This document shows, one piece after another, positions 54,727 to 63,761 of a DNA stretch of 64,000 nt (positions within the stretch are counted from its first letter, which is position 1; each line of letters starts with the position of its first letter). The DNA comes from CBDHFQ01 sp965262565 (lineage in GTDB: Bacteria > Bacteroidota > Bacteroidia > J057). The notes beneath the pieces were generated by a model. The model made no database searches, had not been told where the DNA came from, and saw only the letters and a program-made list of their open reading frames with translations. A program made the translations under genes and the position numbers. The stretch spans positions 62,001 to 126,000 of the forward strand of contig CBDHFQ010000020.1 of assembly GCA_965262565.1 (NCBI GenBank), in the 5' to 3' direction.

Positions 54727-55479
54727 ATGAATGTACTCATCGTAGAAGACGAATTACACACAGCCTCATTGCTTCAAGAGATCATCGAGCAAAACAATGA
54801 TTATATCGTCATCGAAAAGCTCGAATCTATCGTAGAAACCGTTCAGTATTTGGACAAGTATCAAAAAAATATGGACCTATTATTTTTTGATATCCAACTC
54901 GCCGATGGACAGAGTTTCGAAATATTCAAACACATAGATGTAGTAGTGCCAGTCATATTTTGTACGGCCTATGATGAATATACTTTGAAAGCCATTAAAA
55001 ATAATGGGATCGATTATGTTCTGAAGCCGTTTAAGGAAGAAGAAATTCATCAAGCACTCCAAAAACACCAGAAATTAATTTCATCTATCCAAACAAAACA
55101 TCAGGCGCCTATCTATTTTCAGCCTGAGCAACCCAAAACGTATCAACAAAGCTTTCTAACTCAATATCGAGAAAAATCTGTAGTTAAACGCGTGGAAGAA
55201 GTAGCCCTGTTTTTCGTAGAACACGATACAGTATATTTGTATACCTTTTCAGAGGAAAAATTTCCCTTATTTAAGAAATTGGAATACATCGAATCAGTCT
55301 GTGATCCTGAGCAGTTCTTTCGCATTAATCGTCAAATGCTAATTAATAGAAAGGCGGTCATCTCCTTTGAACCTTATTTTAACAGAAAAATTGTCTTACA
55401 TCTCAATATTAAATTGGATGATAAAGCTGTAGTAAGTCGGCTGAAAGTAAGCCCCTTTAAAGAATGGTTGGAAAGTTGA
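54727..55479 (+). CDS. LytTR family response regulator
   Basis: 250 residues. Receiver domain (1-120): Glu7-Asp8-Glu9 acidic cluster, phospho-acceptor Asp55 in LLFFDIQLADG, Lys in LKPF. The C-terminal LytTR DNA-binding domain (about 150-250) has VEEVALFFVEHDTVYLYT, FFRINRQMLINRKAV and a basic recognition end (VVSRLKVSPFKEW). Directly abuts the LytS gene with no gap. It ends 8 bases before a convergent EAD11-REC gene. Target genes cannot be inferred from the sequence. Confidence 0.94.
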   Translation: MNVLIVEDELHTASLLQEIIEQNNDYIVIEKLESIVETVQYLDKYQKNMDLLFFDIQLADGQSFEIFKHIDVVVPVIFCTAYDEYTLKAIKNNGIDYVLKPFKEEEIHQALQKHQKLISSIQTKHQAPIYFQPEQPKTYQQSFLTQYREKSVVKRVEEVALFFVEHDTVYLYTFSEEKFPLFKKLEYIESVCDPEQFFRINRQMLINRKAVISFEPYFNRKIVLHLNIKLDDKAVVSRLKVSPFKEWLES

Positions 55480-55487
55480 CATTAAGC

Positions 55488-56231
55488 CTAATATTTTCTT
55501 ACGATAACGTCTAAGACCAAATGGATTAAATCGTTTGGCAAATCCGCAATACCGAAAGCATAAGGAGGAACCCCTTTGCTTCGATCCACAAATCCCGAAT
55601 AAAAAATAATGGGAGTATGTATCCCTTTAGCTAATAATTCTTTGTGGAATCTAAGCCCTTCTCCTGAGTTACCATGTCTGGAAATATCAGATAGGAGCAC
55701 ATCATATACACGCTTAGTTAATAATTGAAGGGCCTCAACAGATGAGGAAGCTACCTCTATGTCAATTCCTAAGGAGTTTAATACCCGGCTTTCATACACA
55801 TTGTAGGAAGGATGATCGTCTATCCATAAAGCTGTTAGTTGCAAAGATTTATTTTTCACATAGGCTATCCTTTCGAACAACGCATCTTTTATTTCTGAGG
55901 AAAGTTCATTTCCCCCTTTTTTCTTCACAGACTCATCTAGTTGATGCTCAATTTGTTCAATTGCTTCATATAAAGCTGGATCCTGTTTTATTTCAGTAGT
56001 CAAAGACAGTATCGAATTCATGATTCTGTTATGTTGAAGGTTTTCCTGCTGGTAGTCGATGATTCCTTTTCTGATATCGGAGTGTAATTTTTTGAACTGG
56101 CCCGACATCATGATCACATCTCCTACTAACTCTGAATTTGATAAGGTTAAGATACTTTGGAGCTTACTTAGCGCTAGTGGAATTTCATTTTGAGTGATTA
56201 AATGTTCGATCAGCAGCAGGGGATGTTCCAT
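55488..56231 (-). CDS. Effector-associated domain (EAD11-like) fused to a receiver domain
   Basis: 247 residues. Residues 1-83 (LLLIEHLITQNEIPLALSK, then QFKKLHSDIRKGIIDYQQE and NRIMNSILSL) match the pattern of effector-associated domain 11, a small helical death-like adaptor that recruits conflict or signalling effectors in bacteria. A linker with charged helices (84-130) leads to a receiver-like domain (131-247): WIDDH acidic pair (138-139), phospho-acceptor candidate Asp182 in LLSDISRHG, and strand IIFYSGFV. The Lys near the C-terminus is not obvious. The gene converges on LytTR with an 8-base gap. A link to that two-component system or to an unlinked EAD partner is inference. Confidence 0.72.
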   Translation of the reverse strand: MEHPLLLIEHLITQNEIPLALSKLQSILTLSNSELVGDVIMMSGQFKKLHSDIRKGIIDYQQENLQHNRIMNSILSLTTEIKQDPALYEAIEQIEHQLDESVKKKGGNELSSEIKDALFERIAYVKNKSLQLTALWIDDHPSYNVYESRVLNSLGIDIEVASSSVEALQLLTKRVYDVLLSDISRHGNSGEGLRFHKELLAKGIHTPIIFYSGFVDRSKGVPPYAFGIADLPNDLIHLVLDVIVRKY

Positions 56232-56383
56232 GAATGATTTCTTAGCTTGAACTACTTAGTACAGGCTTAAATTACATATTTATCTGGTATCAACTCATTT
56301 TCATTTCTATATGTTAATAGCTTCTTTGAAAGGAATACTTTCTTAATTTGAAATGATGTTATCACTAATAACCCAGTTTCAGT

Positions 56384-57517
56384 ATGAGGTGGCTTTACAT
56401 ATTAATTACACTTACATTGTTCACTGTTACGCTACACTCCCAATCGAAAAGAGCTAGAGACTACGGCATAGAATTGGGCGTCATGAATGTAGGAAAACAC
56501 AATGCCATTACTGATGTCCCTGGTGTTAGGGTAGGACATACTACACTGATTCAGGGAGATACGATCAGAACCGGAGTAACAGCCATCCTACCACATCAAG
56601 GAAATATCTTCCAATCCAAAGTTCCTGCCGCTATCTACATCGCCAATGGATTCGGAAAATTGGCGGGATATAGTCAGGTCAAAGAGTTGGGAAATATTGA
56701 GACGCCCATCATCCTTACTAACACCCTCAGTGTACCGACAGCCATGAATGCGCTGATTTCTTATACATTGGCACAAAAAGAAAATCAGGATGTCCGATCA
56801 GTAAATGCAGTCGTAGGAGAAACAAATGATGGTAGACTCAATGATATTCGAGGAAGGCACGTGAAAGAAGCGCATATCCTTTCAGCTATCGAACGTGCAC
56901 AAAGCGGTCCTGTGAAAGAGGGAAATGTAGGAGCAGGAACGGGGACGATTTGTTTTGGCTTTAAAGGAGGGATTGGGACGGCTTCCAGAGTACTGCCAAA
57001 ATCATTGGGAGGCTTTACCGTAGGAGTGCTGGTACAAACGAATTTTGGAGGCGTATTAGAGATAGGAGGTGTACCAATAGGGAAGATCCTGAATCAATAT
57101 CCTTACCAGGAACAAATATCCGAACAAGCTGATGGTTCTTGTATGATCGTGGTGATGACCGATGCTCCCTTAGATGCCCGAAATTTAGAAAGAGTGGCTA
57201 AAAGAGCAGTGCTGGGATTAGCAAAGACAGGAGGGATTGCCTCTAATGGGAGTGGAGATTATGTGATTGCGGTCTCTACCGCAGAAGAAAATCGAGTCGC
57301 CTACCATCAAAATGATCCATCAGATCTCAGAAAGATATGGCGCAATGATCATATGAGCCCTATTTTTCTTGCCACCATAGAAGCTACAGAAGAAGCTATC
57401 CTTAATTCACTATTTACTGCTGAAACAATGACCGGAAAAGGAGGTCGCCAGGTAGAAGCATTACCTATCGAACAGGTAGTAGAAATAATGAAGGATTATC
57501 GTTCTGTTAACAATTAG
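56384..57517 (+). CDS. Exported P1 family (DmpA-type) aminopeptidase
   Basis: 377 residues with a signal peptide (to about residue 20). The family hallmarks are clear: ITDVPGVRVGHTT, GVTAILPH, VGAGTGTICFGFKGGIGTASR, and the autoprocessing site Gly251-Ser252 before CMIVVMTDAPL, where the new N-terminal Ser is the nucleophile. These enzymes self-cleave into two chains and release D- or L-amino acids from small peptides and beta-peptides. The signal peptide places it in the periplasm. It stands alone, divergent from the EAD11-REC gene. Confidence 0.92.
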   Translation: MRWLYILITLTLFTVTLHSQSKRARDYGIELGVMNVGKHNAITDVPGVRVGHTTLIQGDTIRTGVTAILPHQGNIFQSKVPAAIYIANGFGKLAGYSQVKELGNIETPIILTNTLSVPTAMNALISYTLAQKENQDVRSVNAVVGETNDGRLNDIRGRHVKEAHILSAIERAQSGPVKEGNVGAGTGTICFGFKGGIGTASRVLPKSLGGFTVGVLVQTNFGGVLEIGGVPIGKILNQYPYQEQISEQADGSCMIVVMTDAPLDARNLERVAKRAVLGLAKTGGIASNGSGDYVIAVSTAEENRVAYHQNDPSDLRKIWRNDHMSPIFLATIEATEEAILNSLFTAETMTGKGGRQVEALPIEQVVEIMKDYRSVNN

Positions 57518-57800
57518 GAATCTGAGTTTGAACTGTCAGTGAATTATCGTAAAAAATATCCATTAATTTGATTATTAGTAGATTGTAAATAGTTGAAGTT
57601 TATTTTTGTTATACGCTCACCTTATTCAAATACAAACGATAAATATCAGTGAATATATCTAGACAGGTATTATTCATTTAAATAATTAAGTATTTATACT
57701 TACTTGCTAGTGTTGTCAAACACCTTCTTCTGAAAAATGAATAATAGGCCTATTGATTTTTCATCATTGTCTACAATGTTCAACTTTTATCAACGTAAAT

Positions 57801-58481
57801 ATGAAAGACCTTTTCAAAATTAACCTTTATCTACTCACTTTTATTTTTCTTTCAACTAACACTTTCGCTCAAGAAGGATTTTCTTTTCATGTAGGTCCCG
57901 TTTTTCCTACCAGTGATTATGGAGATGATGATGTCACTGGGGATCCTGATGCTTATGGGGCTGGCATTGGCCTAGGAGTAGGGCTGCAATATCTGTATCC
58001 TCTTTCAGTGGATGGATTAAGTGTTTTCGGAGCGGCCTCTATCAATTGGAATCCATTAAAAAATGATGCTAAAGAGGACTTAGAGGATAATTTCTTTAAT
58101 CAGGGAGTAGATATTACCTATTCTAATTACTTTAATGTACCCATCTCTGCCGGATTGCATTACTCAGTTCCCGTAGGAACCAACAGTGCTATATTTGCCA
58201 ACCTTGGCTTAGCTGGTAATTTTTTAAAAATTACCAATCTTAAAGGGGAAACAGATACCGATGAGTATGATTTGAGCTATGAATTAACTAATAGCTTTGG
58301 GGTAAGAATCGGAGGAGGAGTGTATATTAATGAAACCACCTCTATTGAACTTAACTATTACGGATTAGGAGAACATGATCTGGATTTTGAAGTAGAAAGG
58401 ACAGGATTTCAGGATGGTAGTGGAGATGGGGATATCACTGTAACTTTCTTTGCTCTAACCATCGGATTTTTGCTACAGTAA
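57801..58481 (+). CDS. Outer-membrane beta-barrel protein (porin-like, OmpA-like fold)
   Basis: 226 residues from the ATG at 57801. An upstream start at 57753 would add 16 residues before the signal peptide and is unlikely. The signal peptide (LYLLTFIFLSTNTFAQ) is followed by an 8-stranded barrel with alternating polar/aromatic strands (GFSFHVGPVFPTSDYG, GIGLGVGLQYLYP, FGVRIGGGVYI, TSIELNYYGLGEHD). The last strand ends ALTIGFLLQ with a C-terminal non-polar motif. An acidic loop (DDDVTGDPD) lies in the first hairpin. Function unknown; typical Bacteroidota barrel. Confidence 0.78.
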   Translation: MKDLFKINLYLLTFIFLSTNTFAQEGFSFHVGPVFPTSDYGDDDVTGDPDAYGAGIGLGVGLQYLYPLSVDGLSVFGAASINWNPLKNDAKEDLEDNFFNQGVDITYSNYFNVPISAGLHYSVPVGTNSAIFANLGLAGNFLKITNLKGETDTDEYDLSYELTNSFGVRIGGGVYINETTSIELNYYGLGEHDLDFEVERTGFQDGSGDGDITVTFFALTIGFLLQ

Positions 58482-58764
58482 CCTCCTTTCTTTATTGTGA
58501 GCATTGAAGTATTGAAACGATACATATGCATTAAAGCACAAATTTATGGTTCTTTAGGAATGAGGTTTGAGAACAATAGGGGAGAACCCAATTGAAATCA
58601 ACCTCATTCCTGGATTATATGCTGGCTCTTGGGCCATGTGAGAAGATCTCGCCAAACTAGAGGTATTTTCTCCCTTGTCTACGATATCCTGTAGCTGTCC
58701 CACCCCCTAAATTTGAGAATGCCTGAAGGAATGTTATATTAGTATATTACGATAAAAGTCTAAG

Positions 58765-60456
58765 ATGAAAAAACTACTAATCCTCCTCATCAGTGCATTA
58801 TTTTGTGCGATCTCACCAATGGCTACCTTTTCTCAGAAAAAGAAAAAAGATCAAGGAGTAAATCAACCACAGGAAGAGGTGTTTCAGCACACAGATCATC
58901 TTACTGCTATGAAATGGAGAAATATAGGTCCGTTTCGTGGGGGGAGATCCACCACCGTATGTGGCGTTCCTTCAAATACATTGGTTTATTATATGGGAAC
59001 AACTGGTGGCGGTGTATGGAAGACGGAAGATGGCGGCGGAACCTGGCGCAATATCTCTGATGGTTATTTGAAAACAGGGTCAGTGGGTGCAATTGCGGTT
59101 GCTCCTTCCGACCCTAATGTGATGTATGTGGGAATGGGAGAAGCACCTATCAGAGGCGTTATGACTTCTCATGGAGATGGCGTGTATAAATCTACGGATG
59201 GTGGCAAGAGTTGGAAACACATAGGGCTAAATAAGGTACGACAAATTTCTCGTATTCGTATTCATCCAGATGATCCAGATGTCGTTTATGTGGCAGCTCA
59301 GGGAAGTCCGTACCAACCCACCGAAGATAGAGGCGTGTATAAAAGTGTGGATGGAGGAAGGAATTGGGAGAAGGTATTATTTGTGGATCAACGAAGTGGG
59401 GTCAGTGATTTGAGTATGGATCAGGTAAATCCGAGAATATTATACGCTGCTTTTTGGGATCATCAACGTTTGCCCTGGAAAATGGTGAGTGGAGGAGAAG
59501 GAAGTGGCATATGGAAAAGTACGGATGGAGGTGAACATTGGGATCAATTGACCGAAGGCTTACCCGATTCTATTATGGGAAAAATTGGGGTGGCCGTTTC
59601 TCCGGCTAATTCCCAAAGGGTGTGGGCCATTATCGAATCAGAACAGGGCGGATTGTATCGTTCGGATAATGGAGGAGAGAAATGGGAACTGATCAATGAC
59701 AAACGGATCCTCAGAGCACGTTCCTGGTATTACATGCATATTTTTGCTGATCCTGTAAATCCTGAAAAAGTCGTGGTACTGAATGCTCCCTTCATGCAGT
59801 CGATAGATGGAGGAAAGCGCTTTGAACAAATCTCTACTCCTCATGGCGACAATCACGATCTATGGATTAATCCTCTGAATCCTGACATTATGATTAATGC
59901 GAATGATGGAGGAGCCAATATATCTTATAATGGAGGGAAAAGTTGGAGCCGACAATCTAATCAACCTACGGCCCAATTTTATAGAGTCAATGCGGATCAC
60001 CGTTTTCCTTACTATGTCTATGGAGGCCAACAAGATAATTCTTCCGTGGCTATTCCCAGCAACACATTTAATAGCGGGATTCAAAATGCGGATTTTCATT
60101 CTGTTGGAGGATGTGAAAGTGCCTACACGGCATTTGATCCAGATCATCCGAGATATGTGTATGCAGGATGTTATCAGGGGATCATCACTCGTTATGATCA
60201 GGAGTTGGATATGTCTGAGGATGTGATGGCTTATCCTTTCCTGGGATTAGGAGAAAATGCGAAAGATCTGCCATACCGATTTAATTGGAACGCACCTATT
60301 ATCGTTTCTCAACACGATCCTAAGGTCATTTATCATGCGGCCCAAAAAGTATTGATCTCAAAGGATGAAGGGCAAAGTTGGGAAGAGATTAGTCCCGATC
60401 TCACCAGAAATGACAGTACTAAGCTGGATTGGGGGGGGCGGACCTATTACAAATGA
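58765..60456 (+). CDS. Sortilin/BNR-repeat propeller protein, N-terminal part, ends at a frameshift
   Basis: 563 residues up to a premature stop: signal peptide, then a VPS10/BNR-type beta-propeller with repeated S-x-D-G-G-x-x-W blades (KTEDGGGTWRNI, KSTDGGKSWKHI, KSVDGGRNWEKV, KSTDGGEHWDQL, RSDNGGEKWELI, SKDEGQSWEEI). The family in Bacteroidota is about 1,000-1,100 residues long and secreted, possibly binding or cleaving glycans or peptides. The frame is lost at a run of eight Gs (60431-60438). With seven Gs it would read LDWGGGPITNEG and join the C-terminal part. The whole gene is 58765-61913, about 1,048 residues when corrected. Confidence 0.82.
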   Translation: MKKLLILLISALFCAISPMATFSQKKKKDQGVNQPQEEVFQHTDHLTAMKWRNIGPFRGGRSTTVCGVPSNTLVYYMGTTGGGVWKTEDGGGTWRNISDGYLKTGSVGAIAVAPSDPNVMYVGMGEAPIRGVMTSHGDGVYKSTDGGKSWKHIGLNKVRQISRIRIHPDDPDVVYVAAQGSPYQPTEDRGVYKSVDGGRNWEKVLFVDQRSGVSDLSMDQVNPRILYAAFWDHQRLPWKMVSGGEGSGIWKSTDGGEHWDQLTEGLPDSIMGKIGVAVSPANSQRVWAIIESEQGGLYRSDNGGEKWELINDKRILRARSWYYMHIFADPVNPEKVVVLNAPFMQSIDGGKRFEQISTPHGDNHDLWINPLNPDIMINANDGGANISYNGGKSWSRQSNQPTAQFYRVNADHRFPYYVYGGQQDNSSVAIPSNTFNSGIQNADFHSVGGCESAYTAFDPDHPRYVYAGCYQGIITRYDQELDMSEDVMAYPFLGLGENAKDLPYRFNWNAPIIVSQHDPKVIYHAAQKVLISKDEGQSWEEISPDLTRNDSTKLDWGGRTYYK

Positions 60457-61913
60457 AGGGGCGGGAGGAGAAAATTATCATACTATTATGTATCTCGCAG
60501 AATCTCCACATGATCAAAACACTTTGTGGGTGGGTACGGATGATGGATTAGTACATATTTCAAAAGATGGCGGAGCTCATTGGGACAATATCACTCCTCC
60601 TGGCATGGAAGAAGGCTTAGTCAACAGTATCGAGGTCTCTCCCCATGCTGCGGGAAAAGCATATATCGCTTATACCAGATATAAATTCAACGATTTTACC
60701 CCTCATGTGTATGTTACTTCGGATTTTGGTGAAAGTTGGCAGGATTTGACAGCGGGTATCGGGGAAGAAGGCGCATGTTCGAGTGGTAAGAGAAGATCCA
60801 GCTAAGGAAGGATTACTATATGCAGGAACAGAAATAGGCTTATACGTTTCTTTTGATGCTGGAAAACGATGGCAATCCTTTCAGAACAACTTGCCCATTG
60901 TCCCTATTACAGACTTAAAAGTACATCAGGGAGATTTAATCGCTGCTACCCAAGGGAGGGCTTTCTGGATATTAGATAACTTGTCCCCACTCTATGAAAT
61001 AAATGAAAGTATAGCCGAACAGAATCTACATCTATTTTCTTTTAAAGATCCATACCTGGTAGAGGGAAGCAGACAGGATAGTTTACCTGATAGAGGAACC
61101 AATCCTGACAATGGATTAGTGTGCTATTATTCGGTCAAAGAAGAACTAGATAGCGCACATCTGCAACTGGATGTATTAAATGCAAGAGGGGATATTTTGA
61201 GAAGCTTCTCCTCTAACGAAAAGGAAAAGTCTAAGCAGATAAAGGCTACCCAGGGCTCACATAAATTTGTTTGGGACCTTCGGATGGAAAGCTATGATAT
61301 GCCGAAAGGATTGATGGTGTATGGAGGTAAAAGTGGCCATAAAGTTGGGCCTGGAACCTATAATGTAAGAATGATATTAGATGCTGATACCCTTTATCAA
61401 GCATTTAAGGTGTTAACAGATCCGAGATTGGAGATAACAGAAGGTGCATTTAAAGAACAGCAACAGTTGTTGGCTCAAACCCGAACAGCTTTAACCGAAT
61501 TATACACAACTGTCAAAGATATGCAACATGTTAAATCTCAAATGGAAGGATTTTTAGAAAGAAAGGATTGGGAAGATGAAGAACTGAAGCAAACGGGAAA
61601 GGAGATCGTAGGGAAAATAGATAGCATGCACAGCACATTGGTCCAACAAAAACAAAAAACCTTTCAGGATGTCATCAATTATCCGAACCAACTGAACGCA
61701 AAGCTTGTACACATTCAGCAAAGAATAGATGGAGCGATTCCCCCTGTAACTGAGGGCCAAAAGAAAAGGGTGGCAGATTTATTAAAGGAATGGGAGGCTG
61801 CGGATCAATTAATCCAGCAGTTAATGGAAGTAGAAGTGGGAAGCTTTAATCAGAAAGTAGCGGAATTGGCGATTCCATTGATCGCAACAGAAATACCTGT
61901 GGAGGGTAAGTGA
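60425..61913 (+). pseudogene. Sortilin/BNR-repeat protein, C-terminal part with a second frameshift
   Basis: The C-terminal half of the preceding protein, broken again. The segment to about 60770 reads the frame that starts GPITNEGAGGENYH and carries blades WVGTDDGLVHISKDGG and VTSDFGESWQDL. It runs into the stop at 60805 unless one of two adjacent Gs at 60770-60771 is removed. The last frame, from about 60771, has VVREDPAKEGLLYAGTE, SFDAGKRWQSFQNNLP and ATQGRAFWILDNL, then a coiled-coil tail (about 61430-61800). Each break is +1 at a G run. There is no T9SS domain at the end. It could be a decaying gene or sequence error. Confidence 0.75.
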
Positions 61914-62097
61914 TGAGTGGTGCCAATGGGTTACAGTAACAGCTAGGTGGAATAAGGCTACTATATTCAGCAGCACTAGCCAAGAATGGACTGATAAGCT
62001 TCCCAAAAGGAAGCTAAAGGGTAATGAATAGGCTAATAATATCCGCCTGAGGATAAAAAGGGGAATATGGATGTCAAATAGGCTGTTGTAGTCTTTG

Positions 62098-62934
62098 TTA
62101 TGCCTTTGACTTTTGAAATTGCAAGATACCCCAATTTAAATAGCCATTCTTTCCTGCCCTAATCCAATGTTCTAAGCCTTTGATCATTCTATCTACATAC
62201 GTATGACCAGATTTTTCCACAATTTCATCATAACGGTCCGTTAATTCTGACAGTACCTTTGAATAGTGATTAATGAGTTGGTCGGGAAATTCTTTTACAT
62301 ATACCCTATTTAAGCCTACACTGCTGGCAAGTTGGAGATATGTAGCTACAGAGCCCATTTCGCGAAGGTGAATTCTGGCCAACACTTCATTTAAAACTCC
62401 TTCCGGGCAATCATCACTTTGCATGGGATCGGTAAAAATAAAGTGGCCACCTTGATTCAGGACTCGGGCAACTTCTCGGAACACCTGATCTTTCTTACTA
62501 CTGTGTAACAGGGCATCCTGGGACCAGACTAAGTCGAAACTCTCCTCCTGGAAGGGTAATTGCTCAAAATTTCCAGTGGTAACGTTTACTAAATCTTGCA
62601 GATGATGAGCTTTCGCCAATTCCCTATTCCGCCGGTTTTCTGTTTCACTTAAATTGAGGCAATGCACCGAACAGCCGAATTCCGCAGCGAGAAACCTCGC
62701 CGCCCCACCATATCCAGATCCAATATCTAATACCTTTGTATGCTTATGTATGTTGGGGCCTACATCCAACATTTTCTGAATCGTTTTCCTGCTTGCCTCT
62801 CTGATAGTATCAGTTGTATCTTCATACATACCTATATGGATATCTTCTCCTCCCCAAATATGTAGGTAAAATTCATCCGCTTCTTTACTATCATAGTACT
62901 CTTTGGTGATTTGAACCAAATCATTTTTTTTCAT
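62098..62934 (-). CDS. sdmt: Sarcosine/dimethylglycine N-methyltransferase (glycine betaine synthesis)
   Basis: 278 residues. A class I SAM-dependent methyltransferase that converts sarcosine and dimethylglycine to glycine betaine. SAM motif I is VLDIGSGYGGAARFLA, followed by FDLVWSQDALLHS (motif II/post-I region) and FIFTDPMQSDDCPEG. The N-terminal segment YYDSKEADEFYLHIWGGEDIH is the signature of SDMT and related betaine enzymes. It starts two bases after the stop of the GSMT gene on the same strand, so the pair forms an operon giving the two-enzyme route from glycine to betaine. This points to osmoadaptation. Confidence 0.93.
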   Translation of the reverse strand: MKKNDLVQITKEYYDSKEADEFYLHIWGGEDIHIGMYEDTTDTIREASRKTIQKMLDVGPNIHKHTKVLDIGSGYGGAARFLAAEFGCSVHCLNLSETENRRNRELAKAHHLQDLVNVTTGNFEQLPFQEESFDLVWSQDALLHSSKKDQVFREVARVLNQGGHFIFTDPMQSDDCPEGVLNEVLARIHLREMGSVATYLQLASSVGLNRVYVKEFPDQLINHYSKVLSELTDRYDEIVEKSGHTYVDRMIKGLEHWIRAGKNGYLNWGILQFQKSKA

Positions 62935-62936
62935 AA

Positions 62937-63761
62937 CTACTCTGATTTAACATATGATTTTTCAGCCACATGAATGAAAAAGTCGGGTTCATTTTGTTTG
63001 TAAGTTTCCTGAAAGTCTCCATAGGTGGTGACGTTTTGGAAGCCTACTTCATGTAAGAGGTTGCGGACATAGTTTTTTCGGAGAGGAAACATATTTAAAT
63101 GAAATACCGATCGATCGGGAAATTCGTATCGGAAACGTGCAAGTCCTTCATCAATGTGTTCAGGTGCTGCTTTTACATTATCACCCGCATAATAGAAAGT
63201 ATGTTTACTAGAGAAGCCTTCATCTAAAATGGCATCGTAATTTCTTTGATCGAGGATCAAAATTCCATCGTGTCGCAACGCAGAATAAAATTCGGCCAGC
63301 GTTTTACGTCTATCATTTTCATCAAAGAGATGGGTAAATGAATTTCCTAAACAAATGACAGCATCGTATCTACCTGATACATCTTTATTTAACCACCTCC
63401 AGTCAGCATGGACCGTTTTTAAGATGAATTGGTGTTTTCTTGCGTTTTCAAAAGCTTTAAACAACATTACAGGACTTCCATCTACACTTGTAACATTAAA
63501 GCCCGCTTTGAGCAGTTTAACTGAATGATAGCCTGTACCTGTTGCAGCGTCTAATACTTTATGCTTTCGGTGTTTTTTTAATTCGTTTATAAAAAAATTA
63601 TTTTCTCCTTCCGCTCTTGCCTCCCAATCAATTAACTGATCCCATTTTTCTACAAAGTTGTGAATGTATTCCATTTGGTACTGCTCAGTCTCTCGTACAT
63701 CAATTGGATTATCTCCATATTCTTGTTTGTTGGCTTCTAGGTTGAGGAATTCTGGCTTCAT
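62937..63761 (-). CDS. gsmt: Glycine/sarcosine N-methyltransferase (glycine betaine synthesis)
   Basis: 274 residues. Uses SAM to methylate glycine to sarcosine and on to dimethylglycine. The family's sequence is almost continuous: KWDQLIDWEARAEGE, SAM motif I VLDAATGTGYHSVKLL, DGSPVMLFKAFENARKH, HADWRWLN, VICLGNSFTHLF, LILDQRNYDAI, and FHLNMFPLRKNYVRNLL. First gene of the two-gene betaine operon on the minus strand, with its promoter in the ~240 bases to the right. This is one of the most securely identified genes in the window. Confidence 0.95.
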   Translation of the reverse strand: MKPEFLNLEANKQEYGDNPIDVRETEQYQMEYIHNFVEKWDQLIDWEARAEGENNFFINELKKHRKHKVLDAATGTGYHSVKLLKAGFNVTSVDGSPVMLFKAFENARKHQFILKTVHADWRWLNKDVSGRYDAVICLGNSFTHLFDENDRRKTLAEFYSALRHDGILILDQRNYDAILDEGFSSKHTFYYAGDNVKAAPEHIDEGLARFRYEFPDRSVFHLNMFPLRKNYVRNLLHEVGFQNVTTYGDFQETYKQNEPDFFIHVAEKSYVKSE

